Part shown: positions 17,356 through 26,672 of the stretch, one piece after another
Layout of the letters: every line of letters begins with the position of its first letter
Position numbering within the stretch: position 1 is the stretch's first letter
Program-made: the position numbers and the translations under genes
The notes under the pieces: model-generated
The model's input: only the letters and a program-made list of their open reading frames with translations
Database searches by the model: none
What the model was told of the DNA's origin: nothing
NCBI GenBank assembly: GCA_023391635.1
Contig: JAEWAQ010000026.1
Coordinates: 70,532 to 134,531, forward strand
DNA from: Bacillota bacterium
GTDB lineage: Bacteria; Bacillota; Bacilli; Paenibacillales; Paenibacillaceae
Direction: 5' to 3'
DNA: 64,000 nucleotides

Positions 17356-18975
17356 TCAAAGACCCGACGGTTCGATGCTTTTGTTCCTGAACTCGATCGG
17401 CGTCATCCCCGTCGTTTTCTTGAAAATCTTGTTGAAGTAGGTTGTGTTTCGATAGCCGACCATTTCGCCGATCTCGTAAATTTTGAAGTCGGTCAACCGC
17501 AGCAGCTCCTTGCTTTTCCCTATCCGCACATGCGTCAAATATTCCGTAAAGGTCGTTCCCGCATGTTGAATGAACAGATGGCTCAAGTAAAATGGCGTCA
17601 AATTCACTTCATGGGCCACCTCCTTCAGCAAGAGGTTCTCCATGTAGTATTCGTCTATATATTTTCTGGCTTTGACGACAGCGCGGGACCCTCCTTTGCT
17701 GTTCGCCATCGACATATAGGTAACCAAACTAACGCGCACTTGTTCAAGCCAATCCAGCAAGTGGCGGAAGCTGGCGATCTGCAGCAGCTGCTGCGGCGTC
17801 CGATAGGCTTTGTCCAGAATGCCAGGCAGCGACAAGTCGTTCTTGGCAAAAAAGTCGGACAGCAGGAAAAGAAGCTCCAGGCAAATGTTGATTTGGTTTT
17901 CCAGCCTTAACGAGCGATTCGACAATGCCTCCGCAAGGTTCGCAAACAGGGAATCCAGCCGTTCCGTCTGGCAAAATTGCAAAGTCTCCACCCATTGATC
18001 CTTTTGCTTGAAGATCGTGTAGGCGGCGTTGTCCGATGAATCCAGCAGGATACCTTCCCGGGAGATGACGACTTTCATGGAGCTGGACACTCCGATATCC
18101 AACGCCTGCCGCGCTTCCCGGTAGGACTGTTTGAGCCCTTCGATTCCTTGCCGCCATTGGCCCGAGCCGATCACCGTATCCAAATTCAAATATTTTTTCA
18201 ACATCTCGACCATGGTTTCCAGCACTTCGGCCAGATCAGGCTGTTGTTCGTGCTCTTGTGAGAACACGACCGCGCACAGTTCATTGGGCCGGATTTCGAA
18301 GCAATGGCCTGCACACACATCGTTCAGCATTTCTTCCACGATGTTGATCGCAGCGTAGTTCAACAATGCGGCATCTTTGTCGTCAAGAAGCGCCCTGTCG
18401 TACGCGCTCGCGATTCGGATGACGAAACAGACGACAGCGTCGAGCTGCAAGTCGATGTCGTATAATACGGCTGTCTGCCGCCATTCCTCCTCGGACATCG
18501 GAAAATTGAGCATGTCTTTGAAGAGCTTCTGCTTCAGCACGTGGATATTTTTACGGATATGGGACTGAAACAGGCGATGCTGGTCTTCCGGCTTCATGGC
18601 GGAGGACAGCTCGCGGCGCAGCTCGTTCAATCCCGCCAGCAAAATTTCCGGCGTCATCTCCAGCTTGAGCAAGTAATCCGCCGCGCCCAGCCGCATCGCT
18701 TCCTTCACGAGAGGGAAATCGTTGTAGCTGCTCAGCACAATGACCCTGGGGGCGTTCTCCATGCCGGACAACTGCCTGATCAGCTCGATTCCGTTCATGA
18801 CAGGCATCTTGATGTCGGTAATCACGATATCGGGCTTTAATTCGACGATGGCCTCGAGCGCTTTCTTGCCGTCCTTGGCTTCTCCAACCAGGGTGAATCC
18901 ATGCTCGTCCCAATCGATCAGCGATTTGAGCCCGACCCTGATGACCACTTCGTCGTCCACGATCAGAACTTTCAA
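17356..18975 (-). CDS. Response regulator with receiver and AraC-type DNA-binding domains (YesN-like)
   Basis: A 539-residue regulator. The receiver domain (residues 1-120) has the acidic pair D7-D8, the phosphoacceptor D54 in ITDIKMP, and a conserved Lys in YLLKLEMT. The middle 270 residues carry no clear catalytic motif. The last 100 residues form two AraC helix-turn-helices (NLTPFYLSHLFIQHAGTTFTEYLTHVRI and the GYRNTTYFNKIFKKTTGMTPIEFR region). It starts at TTG 18975, after GGAGGGAGA. It is the last gene of the transporter operon that also encodes its likely partner kinase at 21340-23133. It probably activates that operon in response to an extracellular sugar or acid signal. Confidence 0.93.
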   Translation of the reverse strand: MKVLIVDDEVVIRVGLKSLIDWDEHGFTLVGEAKDGKKALEAIVELKPDIVITDIKMPVMNGIELIRQLSGMENAPRVIVLSSYNDFPLVKEAMRLGAADYLLKLEMTPEILLAGLNELRRELSSAMKPEDQHRLFQSHIRKNIHVLKQKLFKDMLNFPMSEEEWRQTAVLYDIDLQLDAVVCFVIRIASAYDRALLDDKDAALLNYAAINIVEEMLNDVCAGHCFEIRPNELCAVVFSQEHEQQPDLAEVLETMVEMLKKYLNLDTVIGSGQWRQGIEGLKQSYREARQALDIGVSSSMKVVISREGILLDSSDNAAYTIFKQKDQWVETLQFCQTERLDSLFANLAEALSNRSLRLENQINICLELLFLLSDFFAKNDLSLPGILDKAYRTPQQLLQIASFRHLLDWLEQVRVSLVTYMSMANSKGGSRAVVKARKYIDEYYMENLLLKEVAHEVNLTPFYLSHLFIQHAGTTFTEYLTHVRIGKSKELLRLTDFKIYEIGEMVGYRNTTYFNKIFKKTTGMTPIEFRNKSIEPSGL

Positions 18976-19005
18976 CTCGATCTCCCTCCCACCCGGTTCG
19001 CGGCG

Positions 19006-20328
19006 CTACACGACGGCACCTTGACTGGCCAGCCGACTGCGCAGCAGAGCGCCGTCCAATCGATCCACGTCCTGGCCGAAAGTGCTGCACATCGCCGCCG
19101 CCGTGCCGGCCGCCTGTCCGAGCGCCATGCATTGCGCCTGAACGCGAATGCTGGCGAACGCCTCCCGCGTGGCGCTGATGCAGCGGCCGGCCACGAGCAA
19201 GTTCCGCGAGCCCTTCGGAATCAACGAGCGGTAAGGAATATGGTACGCTTCGTTCAATATGAACAGTTCCTGCGAATTGTCCTTGGACGAATGGATGTCG
19301 ATATGGTGCGCCCCTTTGGCAACCGTATCCGGAAAGTCGACCTTGTGCAGCACTTCCTCCTTGGTCATCCGAAACAATCCATCGATTCTTCTCGATTCCC
19401 GGATGCCTACTTGCGTGCCGGAGCAGATCAAGTGCGCATCTTTCAATTCCGGCATCGCCTCTTTAAGAAACGGGATCAGGTCGAACATATTTTCCCGCGT
19501 TGTGCATTCCGCCTCGGTCAAGCTTCTGACGTCGACCGCGTTCCCGGGGTATCGCGTCACGTTGGCGGACACCTCGCCATGATGCAACGTGCTGCCATGC
19601 TGAATCCACGGTCCGCCGAACAGCGGCAGCTTCCCCTGCTCCCTGGCTTCCCGCATCAGCTCATTCAACCTGCGGATCGTGTATCCCTTGTCTTCCCGTT
19701 CCATCATCAAATCTTCCATGTTCTCCGTGTAGGCGCCGCCCATGCGGAAATACAGCGTCATCGGCTGCGTCTCGCCCGATTCGGAATTGCTTCTTTCGTA
19801 CGGAAGCTTGGCAAACTCCACCAGATCGGCGTCGCCGGTGCAATCGACCACGTATTTCGTCTCGATGACTTGCCGGCCCGATTTGCATTCGATGATGACG
19901 TGGTTAAACTTGCCGTCCTGCGACGAATTGGGAATGACGCCGACCGCATAAGCATGGAGCAGCAGATCGACGCCGCTCTCGCGGACCATCTGCATCGCCA
20001 CCAGCTTGTACACTTCCGGATCGAAAGGCACATTGCCGCTGTACAAGTCGGTCTTGGCTCCGTCCCTTCGCGCCATGCCCTCCACGAATTCCCAAGGGAT
20101 GCCCTTGACCGCGAACTCCCCTTTGATTTTGAACTTCGAGATCGGTCCCACGAAGCTGGCCGTCGCCATGCCGCCCAGAAATCCGTATCTTTCGATCAGC
20201 ATCGTCTTGGCTCCGTTGCGGGCGGCAGCAATCGCGGCGATGAACCCGGCAGGCCCTCCGCCGCATACGAGAACATCCACAGAAGCCATAATCGGCAGCG
20301 CTTTGGCCGGTTCTACGATTGATTTCAT
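19006..20328 (-). CDS. FAD-dependent oxidoreductase (FAD_oxidored family)
   Basis: A 440-residue flavoprotein. The N-terminal FAD fold is VLVCGGGPAGFIAAIAAARNGA, followed by the family block YGFLGGMATASFVGP. The mid-domain is YVVDCTGDADLVEFAKLP, and the C-terminal flavin block is GSRNLLVAGRCISATREAFASIR and GQAAGTAAAM. The ATG at 20328 follows GGAGGG; in-frame codons upstream belong to the preceding dehydrogenase gene. It is clearly related to the protein at 1-2050 but lacks that protein's extra C-terminal domain. Position between a D-2-hydroxyacid dehydrogenase and a response regulator suggests oxidation of an imported sugar or sugar acid; the substrate is not known. Confidence 0.9.
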   Translation of the reverse strand: MKSIVEPAKALPIMASVDVLVCGGGPAGFIAAIAAARNGAKTMLIERYGFLGGMATASFVGPISKFKIKGEFAVKGIPWEFVEGMARRDGAKTDLYSGNVPFDPEVYKLVAMQMVRESGVDLLLHAYAVGVIPNSSQDGKFNHVIIECKSGRQVIETKYVVDCTGDADLVEFAKLPYERSNSESGETQPMTLYFRMGGAYTENMEDLMMEREDKGYTIRRLNELMREAREQGKLPLFGGPWIQHGSTLHHGEVSANVTRYPGNAVDVRSLTEAECTTRENMFDLIPFLKEAMPELKDAHLICSGTQVGIRESRRIDGLFRMTKEEVLHKVDFPDTVAKGAHHIDIHSSKDNSQELFILNEAYHIPYRSLIPKGSRNLLVAGRCISATREAFASIRVQAQCMALGQAAGTAAAMCSTFGQDVDRLDGALLRSRLASQGAVV

Positions 20329-20348
20329 GGCCAACCCTCCTGACTGTC

Positions 20349-21308
20349 CTAATATAGTTTGATCGGGTCCACGCGATTGAGAGAAGGCGTCGCCCCTTGC
20401 AAGTAAGCCTCCAGATTGGTCAGAAAGATGCGCATCGCCCTGTCGTAATAGCGATCCGTTCCGCCGCCATTGTGCGGTGTCATGATCACATTGTCCATGT
20501 CCCACAACGGGTTGTCGCCAGGCAGCGGCTCCTGTTCGAACACATCGAGCCCGGCGCCGGCAATTTCACCTTCGTCAAGCGCTTCGATCAACGCCTCGGT
20601 ATGCACCGTCGGTCCTCTGCCGACGTTGATGAAATACGCGGATCGCTTCATTCTCCGAAATTGCTCCCGTCCGAACAGATAATGGGTCTCGGGCGTCAAC
20701 GGCAGGATCGACACCACGTAATCGCTGCTATCCAGCACCGCGTTCAGCCCCGTCCAATCGAACATACGGTCCACTCCATCCGCCGCTTCGCCGGAACGCC
20801 TCACGCCAAGCACATTCATGTCGAATGCCTTGGCAAGTCGCGCGATTTCCGCCCCGATCGCTCCTACCCCGATAACGCCGATCGTCTTCCCGTGGATTTC
20901 GCTCAAGCTCCCGACGGATTGCCAGCTACGCTGCATTTGGTTGCGAATCGACAGGTGCAGGCGGCGGCTGAACGCGAGCATCATGGCGAATGCCGTCTCG
21001 GATACCGGCTGCGGATGAACGCCGCTCGCGCTCGTGACCGCGATGCCATACCGGCTCATCGCTTCCAGCGGCAATCTGTCTACGCCCGCGCCCCACGTTT
21101 GCACCCATTTCAGCTTCGTATCCGCGTGCAGACACCGTTCGGCCACTTCCGGCTTCCAGCCGCAGACGATTTCCGCCTCTTCCAGATGCGGCAGCCAGAC
21201 ATCGCGATCGTCCCCGGCGACAATCTTCCATCCCGGCGCCGCGGTTTCCAGCGTTCGTTCGTACTCCGCCGGCAACTGCTGCATAAATACGATCGTTCTC
21301 ATTTCCAT
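20349..21308 (-). CDS. D-isomer-specific 2-hydroxyacid dehydrogenase
   Basis: A 319-residue NAD(P)-dependent dehydrogenase that interconverts a 2-keto acid and its D-2-hydroxy acid. The Rossmann motif is GVIGVGAIGAEIARLAKAF. The catalytic Arg lies in INVGRGPTVHTEAL, the Glu in LDVFEQEPLP and the His in MTPHNGGG. The ATG at 21308 has GGAGG 7 nt upstream; another ATG lies two codons in. It lies 31 nt after the sensor kinase gene in the same unit. GhrA/GhrB-type hydroxypyruvate/glyoxylate reductases look similar, so a keto-sugar-acid substrate is plausible, but this is inference. Confidence 0.9.
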   Translation of the reverse strand: MEMRTIVFMQQLPAEYERTLETAAPGWKIVAGDDRDVWLPHLEEAEIVCGWKPEVAERCLHADTKLKWVQTWGAGVDRLPLEAMSRYGIAVTSASGVHPQPVSETAFAMMLAFSRRLHLSIRNQMQRSWQSVGSLSEIHGKTIGVIGVGAIGAEIARLAKAFDMNVLGVRRSGEAADGVDRMFDWTGLNAVLDSSDYVVSILPLTPETHYLFGREQFRRMKRSAYFINVGRGPTVHTEALIEALDEGEIAGAGLDVFEQEPLPGDNPLWDMDNVIMTPHNGGGTDRYYDRAMRIFLTNLEAYLQGATPSLNRVDPIKLY

Positions 21309-21339
21309 TCCCTCTCCTCCCCGTTTGAAAGCTGCGGCT

Positions 21340-23133
21340 TCATGCCGTATGCTCCAGCGGCAGCGTGATGGTCACTTGCGTGAACTTGCCGACTTCGCTG
21401 GCAATATCCAGGCCATAATCCGCCCCGTAGACGAGCCGAATCCGATTGAACACATTGAGCAGTCCGATGCTTTGCCGTTGATCGCCGGGCTTGCGGTTGA
21501 CGTTCCGGAGAAACTCGTCAATCTTCTCCTGCTCCATGCCCACACCGTTGTCCCACACGCGAATGATCAGCTTCCCGTCAGTCCGATCGATGATGATCTT
21601 GATGGTGCCGATTCCTTTTTTCGGTTCGATGCCGTGGAAGATCGCATTTTCGACCAGCGGCTGCAGCGTGAACCGAAGCACCGGGCAGTCGAGAAGCTCT
21701 TCGCTTGCCACCAGTTTTTCGAATTTCACTTTGCCTTTGTACCGGATTCTCTGAATATTGATATACTCGTCTATCATCTTCAATTCTTCCGATAACGGCG
21801 TCTTCTCCCGCAGATCGCCGACTGCGGAATGCAGCAGCCTGCCGAGGCTGCCGGCCATCTCTTCGATGCCGTCGGCCTTCTGCATGGAAGCCATCCATTT
21901 GATGGAGCTTAGCGTGTTGTACAGGAAATGGGGGTTAATCTGGCTTTGCAGCATTTTGATTTCCGATTTCCGCCGCTCTTCCTGCTCTTGCAGCTTGTCC
22001 TCGATATGCACCTGAATTTGCGCCGCCATCTCCTGAACATGCTTGCCCAGCACGCCCAGCTCGTCATGGGCATGCTGGCTTAACGGCTGGTTGAAGTCTC
22101 CTGTCGCGATGCGTTTGACCTTCACAATCAAGTCTTTGATCGGACGCGCGAAATTCCATGTCATGAACAGCGAGAACAGGTACGCGATGCACACCGTTCC
22201 GAACAGGAGCAGGAGCGTCGTGTTTTTCAAATTGCGCTTCTGCTGGTCGATGCTGTTCATCGGGATGACCTTGATCAGCGTCAAGCCGATCTTGTCCGAT
22301 TGCTCGTATACGACCAATCCCGCTTTATTGTTCTCGTTGATCATGAAATAAGGCTGTTCGCCGTCCGCGATCCGTCCCATGAACGAACGCTCCGTCAACT
22401 GCGTGCCGATAAGCTCCTGCTTGTTGCTCGACAGAATATAGCCGCCGCGATCGATCAAGTACACTTCCTCTTCCGAATCGCCGACACGGTTGGCGATGAG
22501 CTCGCCGAACAGCTTCTCGCTTAACAGGATGACGAGGGAGCCGACCCTGTCCCTGCGGTCGATATCGTTGATCGTCCGCACGACCGGGATGACCACCTTC
22601 TCGCCGGATGCCTTGGCCTGATTGGCTATCGGGCTGTACAGCATCATCGTCTTGCGGTTTTCCTTGCTCTTCGCGAACCAGTCCGACGTCTGCAGGAGAC
22701 CCGGCTCGTAGTGCAGCGCATAAGGCCCGTTGCGGTTGATGAAGCCGTTGTCTCCGATGATCAGCACCGCCAGCATATAGGAAGCGACCGAGGTGTACCG
22801 GAACTGCTCTTCGAGTTCCAGATACACTTTCAGCCATAGCTCGTCCTCGATCGCCGCTTCCTCCGGGCTGCGGCGAAGCAAGCTCAGAATATCCTGATTC
22901 AGCAGCAGCCCTTCGGTGAAATAATCGATCTGCTCGACCTGCTTGTCCACCAGCTCCAGCATATTGTAAAGGACGGTATGATTATACATACCCGCTTCGT
23001 CCTCGATCGCCTTCGACGAACTGTAGTAATTGTAGACGCTAATGAGCGATGTCGGAATAAACGAGATCAGCACGAAGTAGATCAATAGTTTTCTAGCGAG
23101 CGTAATTTTCGGCAAATGCTTGGCAAATTTCAT
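21340..23133 (-). CDS. Membrane sensor histidine kinase (YesM-like)
   Basis: A 597-residue sensor kinase. One membrane segment lies near residues 15-35 (LLIYFVLISFIPTSLI) and another near residue 300 (LLLFGTVCIAYLFSLFM). Between them is an extracellular sensing domain of about 260 residues, and a HAMP linker follows. The His_kinase phosphoacceptor is in QINPHFLYNTLSSIKWM near residue 398, and the ATPase domain has VENAIFHGIEPKKG and WDNGVGM. The ATG at 23133 is preferred to a GTG three codons upstream because GGTGAG lies 5 nt before it. The likely partner is the AraC-type response regulator at 17356-18975 in the same unit. Confidence 0.93.
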   Translation of the reverse strand: MKFAKHLPKITLARKLLIYFVLISFIPTSLISVYNYYSSSKAIEDEAGMYNHTVLYNMLELVDKQVEQIDYFTEGLLLNQDILSLLRRSPEEAAIEDELWLKVYLELEEQFRYTSVASYMLAVLIIGDNGFINRNGPYALHYEPGLLQTSDWFAKSKENRKTMMLYSPIANQAKASGEKVVIPVVRTINDIDRRDRVGSLVILLSEKLFGELIANRVGDSEEEVYLIDRGGYILSSNKQELIGTQLTERSFMGRIADGEQPYFMINENNKAGLVVYEQSDKIGLTLIKVIPMNSIDQQKRNLKNTTLLLLFGTVCIAYLFSLFMTWNFARPIKDLIVKVKRIATGDFNQPLSQHAHDELGVLGKHVQEMAAQIQVHIEDKLQEQEERRKSEIKMLQSQINPHFLYNTLSSIKWMASMQKADGIEEMAGSLGRLLHSAVGDLREKTPLSEELKMIDEYINIQRIRYKGKVKFEKLVASEELLDCPVLRFTLQPLVENAIFHGIEPKKGIGTIKIIIDRTDGKLIIRVWDNGVGMEQEKIDEFLRNVNRKPGDQRQSIGLLNVFNRIRLVYGADYGLDIASEVGKFTQVTITLPLEHTA

Positions 23134-23195
23134 GATGCTCACCGCTGCGGGATGGATTGTGATCGTCCTTCTATTGTATCATGATTATCCCTTGA

Positions 23196-24023
23196 TTAAC
23201 CTTTGACCGCGCCGAGCGTGAGCCCCCTGGTGAAATGCTTCTGAAACACGACGAACACCAGAATCATCGGCAGCGCCGACAGCATCGCCCCGGCCATCAC
23301 CCGGCCATAGACGACGACGTTCTCGAGCTGCAGGCCGGCAATACCCAAGGGGAGCGTCTTCATCGCATCCGAATTGGTGACGATGAGCTGCCACATATAG
23401 TCGTTCCAGGCCCGCACGAACGTAAAGATGGCGAGCGCGGCCAGCGCCGGTTTCGTCAAGGACACGACGATTCTTGTAAATATGCCGATCTCGGAGCATC
23501 CGTCCACCTTGGCCGCGTCGAACAATTCGCTCGGTATCGAGTAGATGAACTGCCGCATCAGGAAGATGGCGAAGGGCAGGGCGCTGGCCGCTTCGGGAAC
23601 GATCAGCCCGGTGTAGGTGTCGAACCAGCCGAACGTCTTCATGAGCCGGAACAAGGGCACGAGCAGGACGTATTTGGGCAGCATCATGGTCGCGATCATG
23701 ACGTAGAACACGATATCCCGGCCCCTGAAGCGCATCTTGGCAAAGGCGTATCCAGCCAGACATCCGATGAGACAGACGAGGCACGTCGTGGCCAGCGACA
23801 CGTAGAAGCTGTTGAACGTCCACCAGCCCACCTTCGTCCGTTCGATCAGATCGACGTAATTGAACCAGGTGGCGTCAAGCGGAAACCAGATGGGCGGGAT
23901 TTGAAACATTTGCTGTTCGGTCTTGAACGAACTGACGAGCGCCCAGTAGAAAGGAAACAGCCACAGGACCGCGCATACGATCAGAAATAGGTGCAGCAGC
24001 TTGTCCCCGATACGTATTTTCAT
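23196..24023 (-). CDS. Carbohydrate ABC transporter permease (MalG type)
   Basis: A 275-residue permease with about six membrane helices. The EAA loop that contacts the ATPase reads FDAAKVDGCSEIGIFTRIV near residues 170-190, and the protein ends LGAVKG as MalG relatives do. GGGGGAT precedes the ATG. It pairs with the permease at 24037 and the binding protein at 24981. No ATPase gene is in the operon; such Firmicute transporters commonly share an MsmX-type ATPase encoded elsewhere. Confidence 0.94.
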   Translation of the reverse strand: MKIRIGDKLLHLFLIVCAVLWLFPFYWALVSSFKTEQQMFQIPPIWFPLDATWFNYVDLIERTKVGWWTFNSFYVSLATTCLVCLIGCLAGYAFAKMRFRGRDIVFYVMIATMMLPKYVLLVPLFRLMKTFGWFDTYTGLIVPEAASALPFAIFLMRQFIYSIPSELFDAAKVDGCSEIGIFTRIVVSLTKPALAALAIFTFVRAWNDYMWQLIVTNSDAMKTLPLGIAGLQLENVVVYGRVMAGAMLSALPMILVFVVFQKHFTRGLTLGAVKG

Positions 24024-24036
24024 TGCCCGATCCCCC

Positions 24037-24921
24037 TTACGTTTCCACCTTGGAAGTCATGAATCTGAACTGGAAGAACGCCACGATCCCCACGACGAAG
24101 AACAGCACGACGCCCATTGCCGAAGCGTATCCGTAATTGTGATTCGTAAAAGCCATCAAGTACAGCTCGTAAATGACCGTCGTCGTCGATTGGGTCGGCC
24201 CCCCGTTCGTGAGAATTTGGATATACACGAAGATTTGAAAAATACTGATCGTGGAAATGACCAAAATATAGAGCGTTGTCGACTTCACAAGCGGCCAGGT
24301 GATGCTGGCGAACTGTCTGAACTTGCCGGCGCCGTCGATCTCCGCCGCCTCGTAATATTCCTTGGATATCCCGCCCAGCGCGGCCGTGTACAGAATGATC
24401 GGTTGCCCGACGCTTGCCGTCAAGATGACGAACGAGACCGATTGGAACGCCATGTCGGGGGAAGCGAGCCATTCCTGCACCGGCAGGCCGACGATCGACA
24501 ATAGATAGTTGGCAATGCCGATGACCGGGTTATAAATCCAGCTCCAGATCAGGGAGACGGTCACCGCGGACGTAATGTGGGGCAAGTAAAAGATGCCTCG
24601 ATAGACCGCCGTCGTCTTCTCGTTCATCGTATTGATCCTGACCGCGACGAAGATGGAAAAGGCAACGGTGAGCGGCACGATGATCAACACATATTTGAAT
24701 GTATTGAGGAAGGCGATGCGGAACGTCGGATCCCCGGCGAGATTGATGAAATTGTCAAGTCCGATATAGGTCGAAGATTTAAGCGACATCTGGTAGAAGC
24801 TGATGCGTATCGCTTCGATCGCCGGGTAAATCAGAAACACGAGAAAGAGCAGCAAGGCAGGGAGAATAAAGGAATAGCCGATGATGTCGCTCTTGTATCG
24901 TCTCCATGCCGCATTTTTCAT
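24037..24921 (-). CDS. Carbohydrate ABC transporter permease (MalF type)
   Basis: A 294-residue permease with six predicted helices, starting with a long hydrophobic segment (GYSFILPALLLFLVFLIYP). The EAA loop is YEAAEIDGAGKFRQFASITWPL near residues 200-220. It lies 13 nt upstream of the second permease gene and 59 nt after the binding-protein gene, from which a hairpin separates it. Substrate specificity cannot be read from the permease. Confidence 0.94.
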   Translation of the reverse strand: MKNAAWRRYKSDIIGYSFILPALLLFLVFLIYPAIEAIRISFYQMSLKSSTYIGLDNFINLAGDPTFRIAFLNTFKYVLIIVPLTVAFSIFVAVRINTMNEKTTAVYRGIFYLPHITSAVTVSLIWSWIYNPVIGIANYLLSIVGLPVQEWLASPDMAFQSVSFVILTASVGQPIILYTAALGGISKEYYEAAEIDGAGKFRQFASITWPLVKSTTLYILVISTISIFQIFVYIQILTNGGPTQSTTTVIYELYLMAFTNHNYGYASAMGVVLFFVVGIVAFFQFRFMTSKVET

Positions 24922-24942
24922 ATCGTCACCTCTGGCGCAAGA

Positions 24943-24970
24943 AGGGGAGGAAGCGATTCGTCCCTCCCCT
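24943..24970 (-). other. Intercistronic hairpin between binding protein and permease genes
   Basis: Eight-base arms AGGGGAGG and CCTCCCCT are separated by 12 nt. There is no T-run after it on the minus strand, so it is more likely an RNA stabiliser that raises binding-protein mRNA over permease mRNA than a full terminator. Confidence 0.6.
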
Positions 24971-24980
24971 GCCTCGTTTT

Positions 24981-26420
24981 CTACTTTTTCTGTTCGTTCA
25001 TCATGAGGGTTCTGGCATCTTCCAAAATTTTGTTGCCTTCCGCCTCAATATCGGCCGCCAGCTGCTCCGCGTTCTTCTTGCCCAGATAGTAAGCTTGCAA
25101 ATGAGGCGTGATGGCATTGCGGAGCTGGGTATAGCCGACGGTCGTGGCCCCGCTGTTGATCTGATATTTCATCGCCGTGCCGGCGAATTTCATGTTCGGA
25201 TCGGTCGAGTCGTTATAGAGCCCTTCTTGCGATTTGCGGAACGAATACTCGTTCGCCGCCTTCACTGCGGACGCGTTGTCCTTGTTCGTCAGAAACTTGG
25301 CGAACTCCACCGCCCACTTTTGCCTATTCTCGTCCTCTTGCTTGAAAACCGCAAAGCCGTGCGGGAATCCGGAGCTGACCGGCGGCTGGTCGGGCGCACT
25401 CGGCAGCATGACCAGTTCGATCTCGAACTTCTCGGCGTTGCCGACCTGCTGCGCTTTCAAGGCTCTGGCGTACTGTACGGTCGCTGCCGGCACGGTCAAT
25501 ATTTTCTGCTGGTCGAACAACGTCAACGTATCCGCATGCTTGAATCCCGCGCCGCCCGGCGCCGCCAGCTTGTCGTCCACAAGCTTCTTCCAGAACTTCC
25601 AGCCTTCGATGGCCTTCGGCTCGTTCATGACGACCTTGTCCATCGTGTCGTTCACGACCCGTCCGCCATATCCCCAGATCCAGCCGAACGCCATTTGGTC
25701 GGCAGACGACGTATCGGAGAACAATGCCGTGCCGTACACCCCGGACAACTTCTCGGACGCGGTCTTGATCGCGTTGTAATACTCTTCTTGCGTCCATGTT
25801 TTATCCGGATTTTGCGGCAGCAGATGCTCCGCGCCCGCTTGCTTGAAGAGCGTCTTGTTAACCATCATCAGCACCGGGGCGGTACCAAACGGGATGTAAT
25901 AGTACTTGCCGTCGCCCCTCGTAGTCGTTTCGAAAGTCCCTTCGAAAAAGTCGCTCATGAAATCTTCGTCGAGATAGTCGTTGAGCGGCAAAATGTACCC
26001 TTTGTTGGCATAATCCATCGTGCGCAGATCGCCGTCGTGCAGTACGTCGGGGATCGTGCCGGCGGCCAGAGATACGCTCACCTTCTGCGGTCCGGATTGA
26101 AAATCGAACACTTCCGTCACAATGGTCACATTCGGATGAAGCTCCATGAATTTTTGCGCCATCGCTTTTTCCCAATCCCCGGGTTGTCCGTCGCTCTCGG
26201 TGCCGTCGACCCCGTTCCACTTGGGAAACACCCAGAAGTCGAGCGCCACCTGTTCCGCGCCCGGTTCTTGCTCCGATTGCTGCGCGGGCGAGCTGCTCCC
26301 TCCGCTTGTATTGCCGCTTGCATCAGGCTTCGTCTCCGCTTGCGAAGAACAAGCCGATAAGACGAGCGCCAGAACCAGACTGATTGTCAAACCCATCGAT
26401 GATAACTTCTTGACCGTCAT
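24981..26420 (-). CDS. Extracellular solute-binding lipoprotein of a sugar ABC transporter
   Basis: A 479-residue family 1 binding protein. The start is a lipoprotein signal (hydrophobic core ISLVLALVL, lipobox LSAC), then a Ser/Gly-rich linker and the two-lobe domain. KWNGVDGTESDGQPGDWEKAMAQKF and DVLHDGDLRTMDYANKGYILPL are typical of the family. It would capture substrate outside the cell for the two permeases that follow. It is the first gene of a seven-gene unit ending in a response regulator. The neighbouring FAD oxidoreductase and hydroxyacid dehydrogenase suggest a sugar or sugar-acid substrate. Confidence 0.93.
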   Translation of the reverse strand: MTVKKLSSMGLTISLVLALVLSACSSQAETKPDASGNTSGGSSSPAQQSEQEPGAEQVALDFWVFPKWNGVDGTESDGQPGDWEKAMAQKFMELHPNVTIVTEVFDFQSGPQKVSVSLAAGTIPDVLHDGDLRTMDYANKGYILPLNDYLDEDFMSDFFEGTFETTTRGDGKYYYIPFGTAPVLMMVNKTLFKQAGAEHLLPQNPDKTWTQEEYYNAIKTASEKLSGVYGTALFSDTSSADQMAFGWIWGYGGRVVNDTMDKVVMNEPKAIEGWKFWKKLVDDKLAAPGGAGFKHADTLTLFDQQKILTVPAATVQYARALKAQQVGNAEKFEIELVMLPSAPDQPPVSSGFPHGFAVFKQEDENRQKWAVEFAKFLTNKDNASAVKAANEYSFRKSQEGLYNDSTDPNMKFAGTAMKYQINSGATTVGYTQLRNAITPHLQAYYLGKKNAEQLAADIEAEGNKILEDARTLMMNEQKK

Positions 26421-26452
26421 CCTGTGAACCCCCTTATCCGTATCATGGCTTT

Positions 26453-26458
26453 ATTGTA
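26453..26458 (-). promoter_or_regulatory. Candidate -10 box of the seven-gene transporter unit
   Basis: TACAAT lies 33 nt upstream of the binding-protein ATG. No convincing -35 is seen, as expected for an activator-dependent promoter. The upstream 100 bases hold no gene. Confidence 0.5.
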
Positions 26459-26615
26459 GGGGCTGTAAGCAGGCGGAACAATCAATTGTCATACAAACCG
26501 CTGCACTCTGATACGTACTTTGGAATCGCTTTGCAGGCGTGGAGGGAACGAGTGGAAATGTCGCGCGGGCGAATTGTCTTTTCATACGATTTGGACAACT
26601 TTGATGCGATGGCAG

Positions 26616-26655
26616 AAAAGGGCCAGCATCTTGACGCATCCAGATGCCGGCCCTT
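26616..26655 (-). terminator. Intrinsic terminator of the decayed S-layer gene remnant
   Basis: On the minus strand, AAGGGCCGGCATCT pairs with AGATGCTGGCCCTT (one G-U pair) around a 10-nt loop and runs into TTTTCT. It lies 18 nt after the stop of the SLH fragment, so it probably belonged to the original full-length gene. Confidence 0.75.
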
Positions 26656-26672
26656 CGATTCGAAATCCGTTA

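Noticed and set aside
15827..20322. Plus-strand open frames of 390 and 470 codons opposite btuF and the FAD oxidoreductase
   Set aside because: Same reason: antisense shadows of conserved genes with no domain and no ribosome binding site.
26572..26596. Partial copy of the shared element (GTCCAAATCGTATGAAAAG, minus strand) upstream of the 26.4-kb binding-protein gene
   Set aside because: It resembles the element with gaps, but there is no -10 box at the 21-nt distance and it lies over 120 nt from the likely promoter. It may be chance or a relic.
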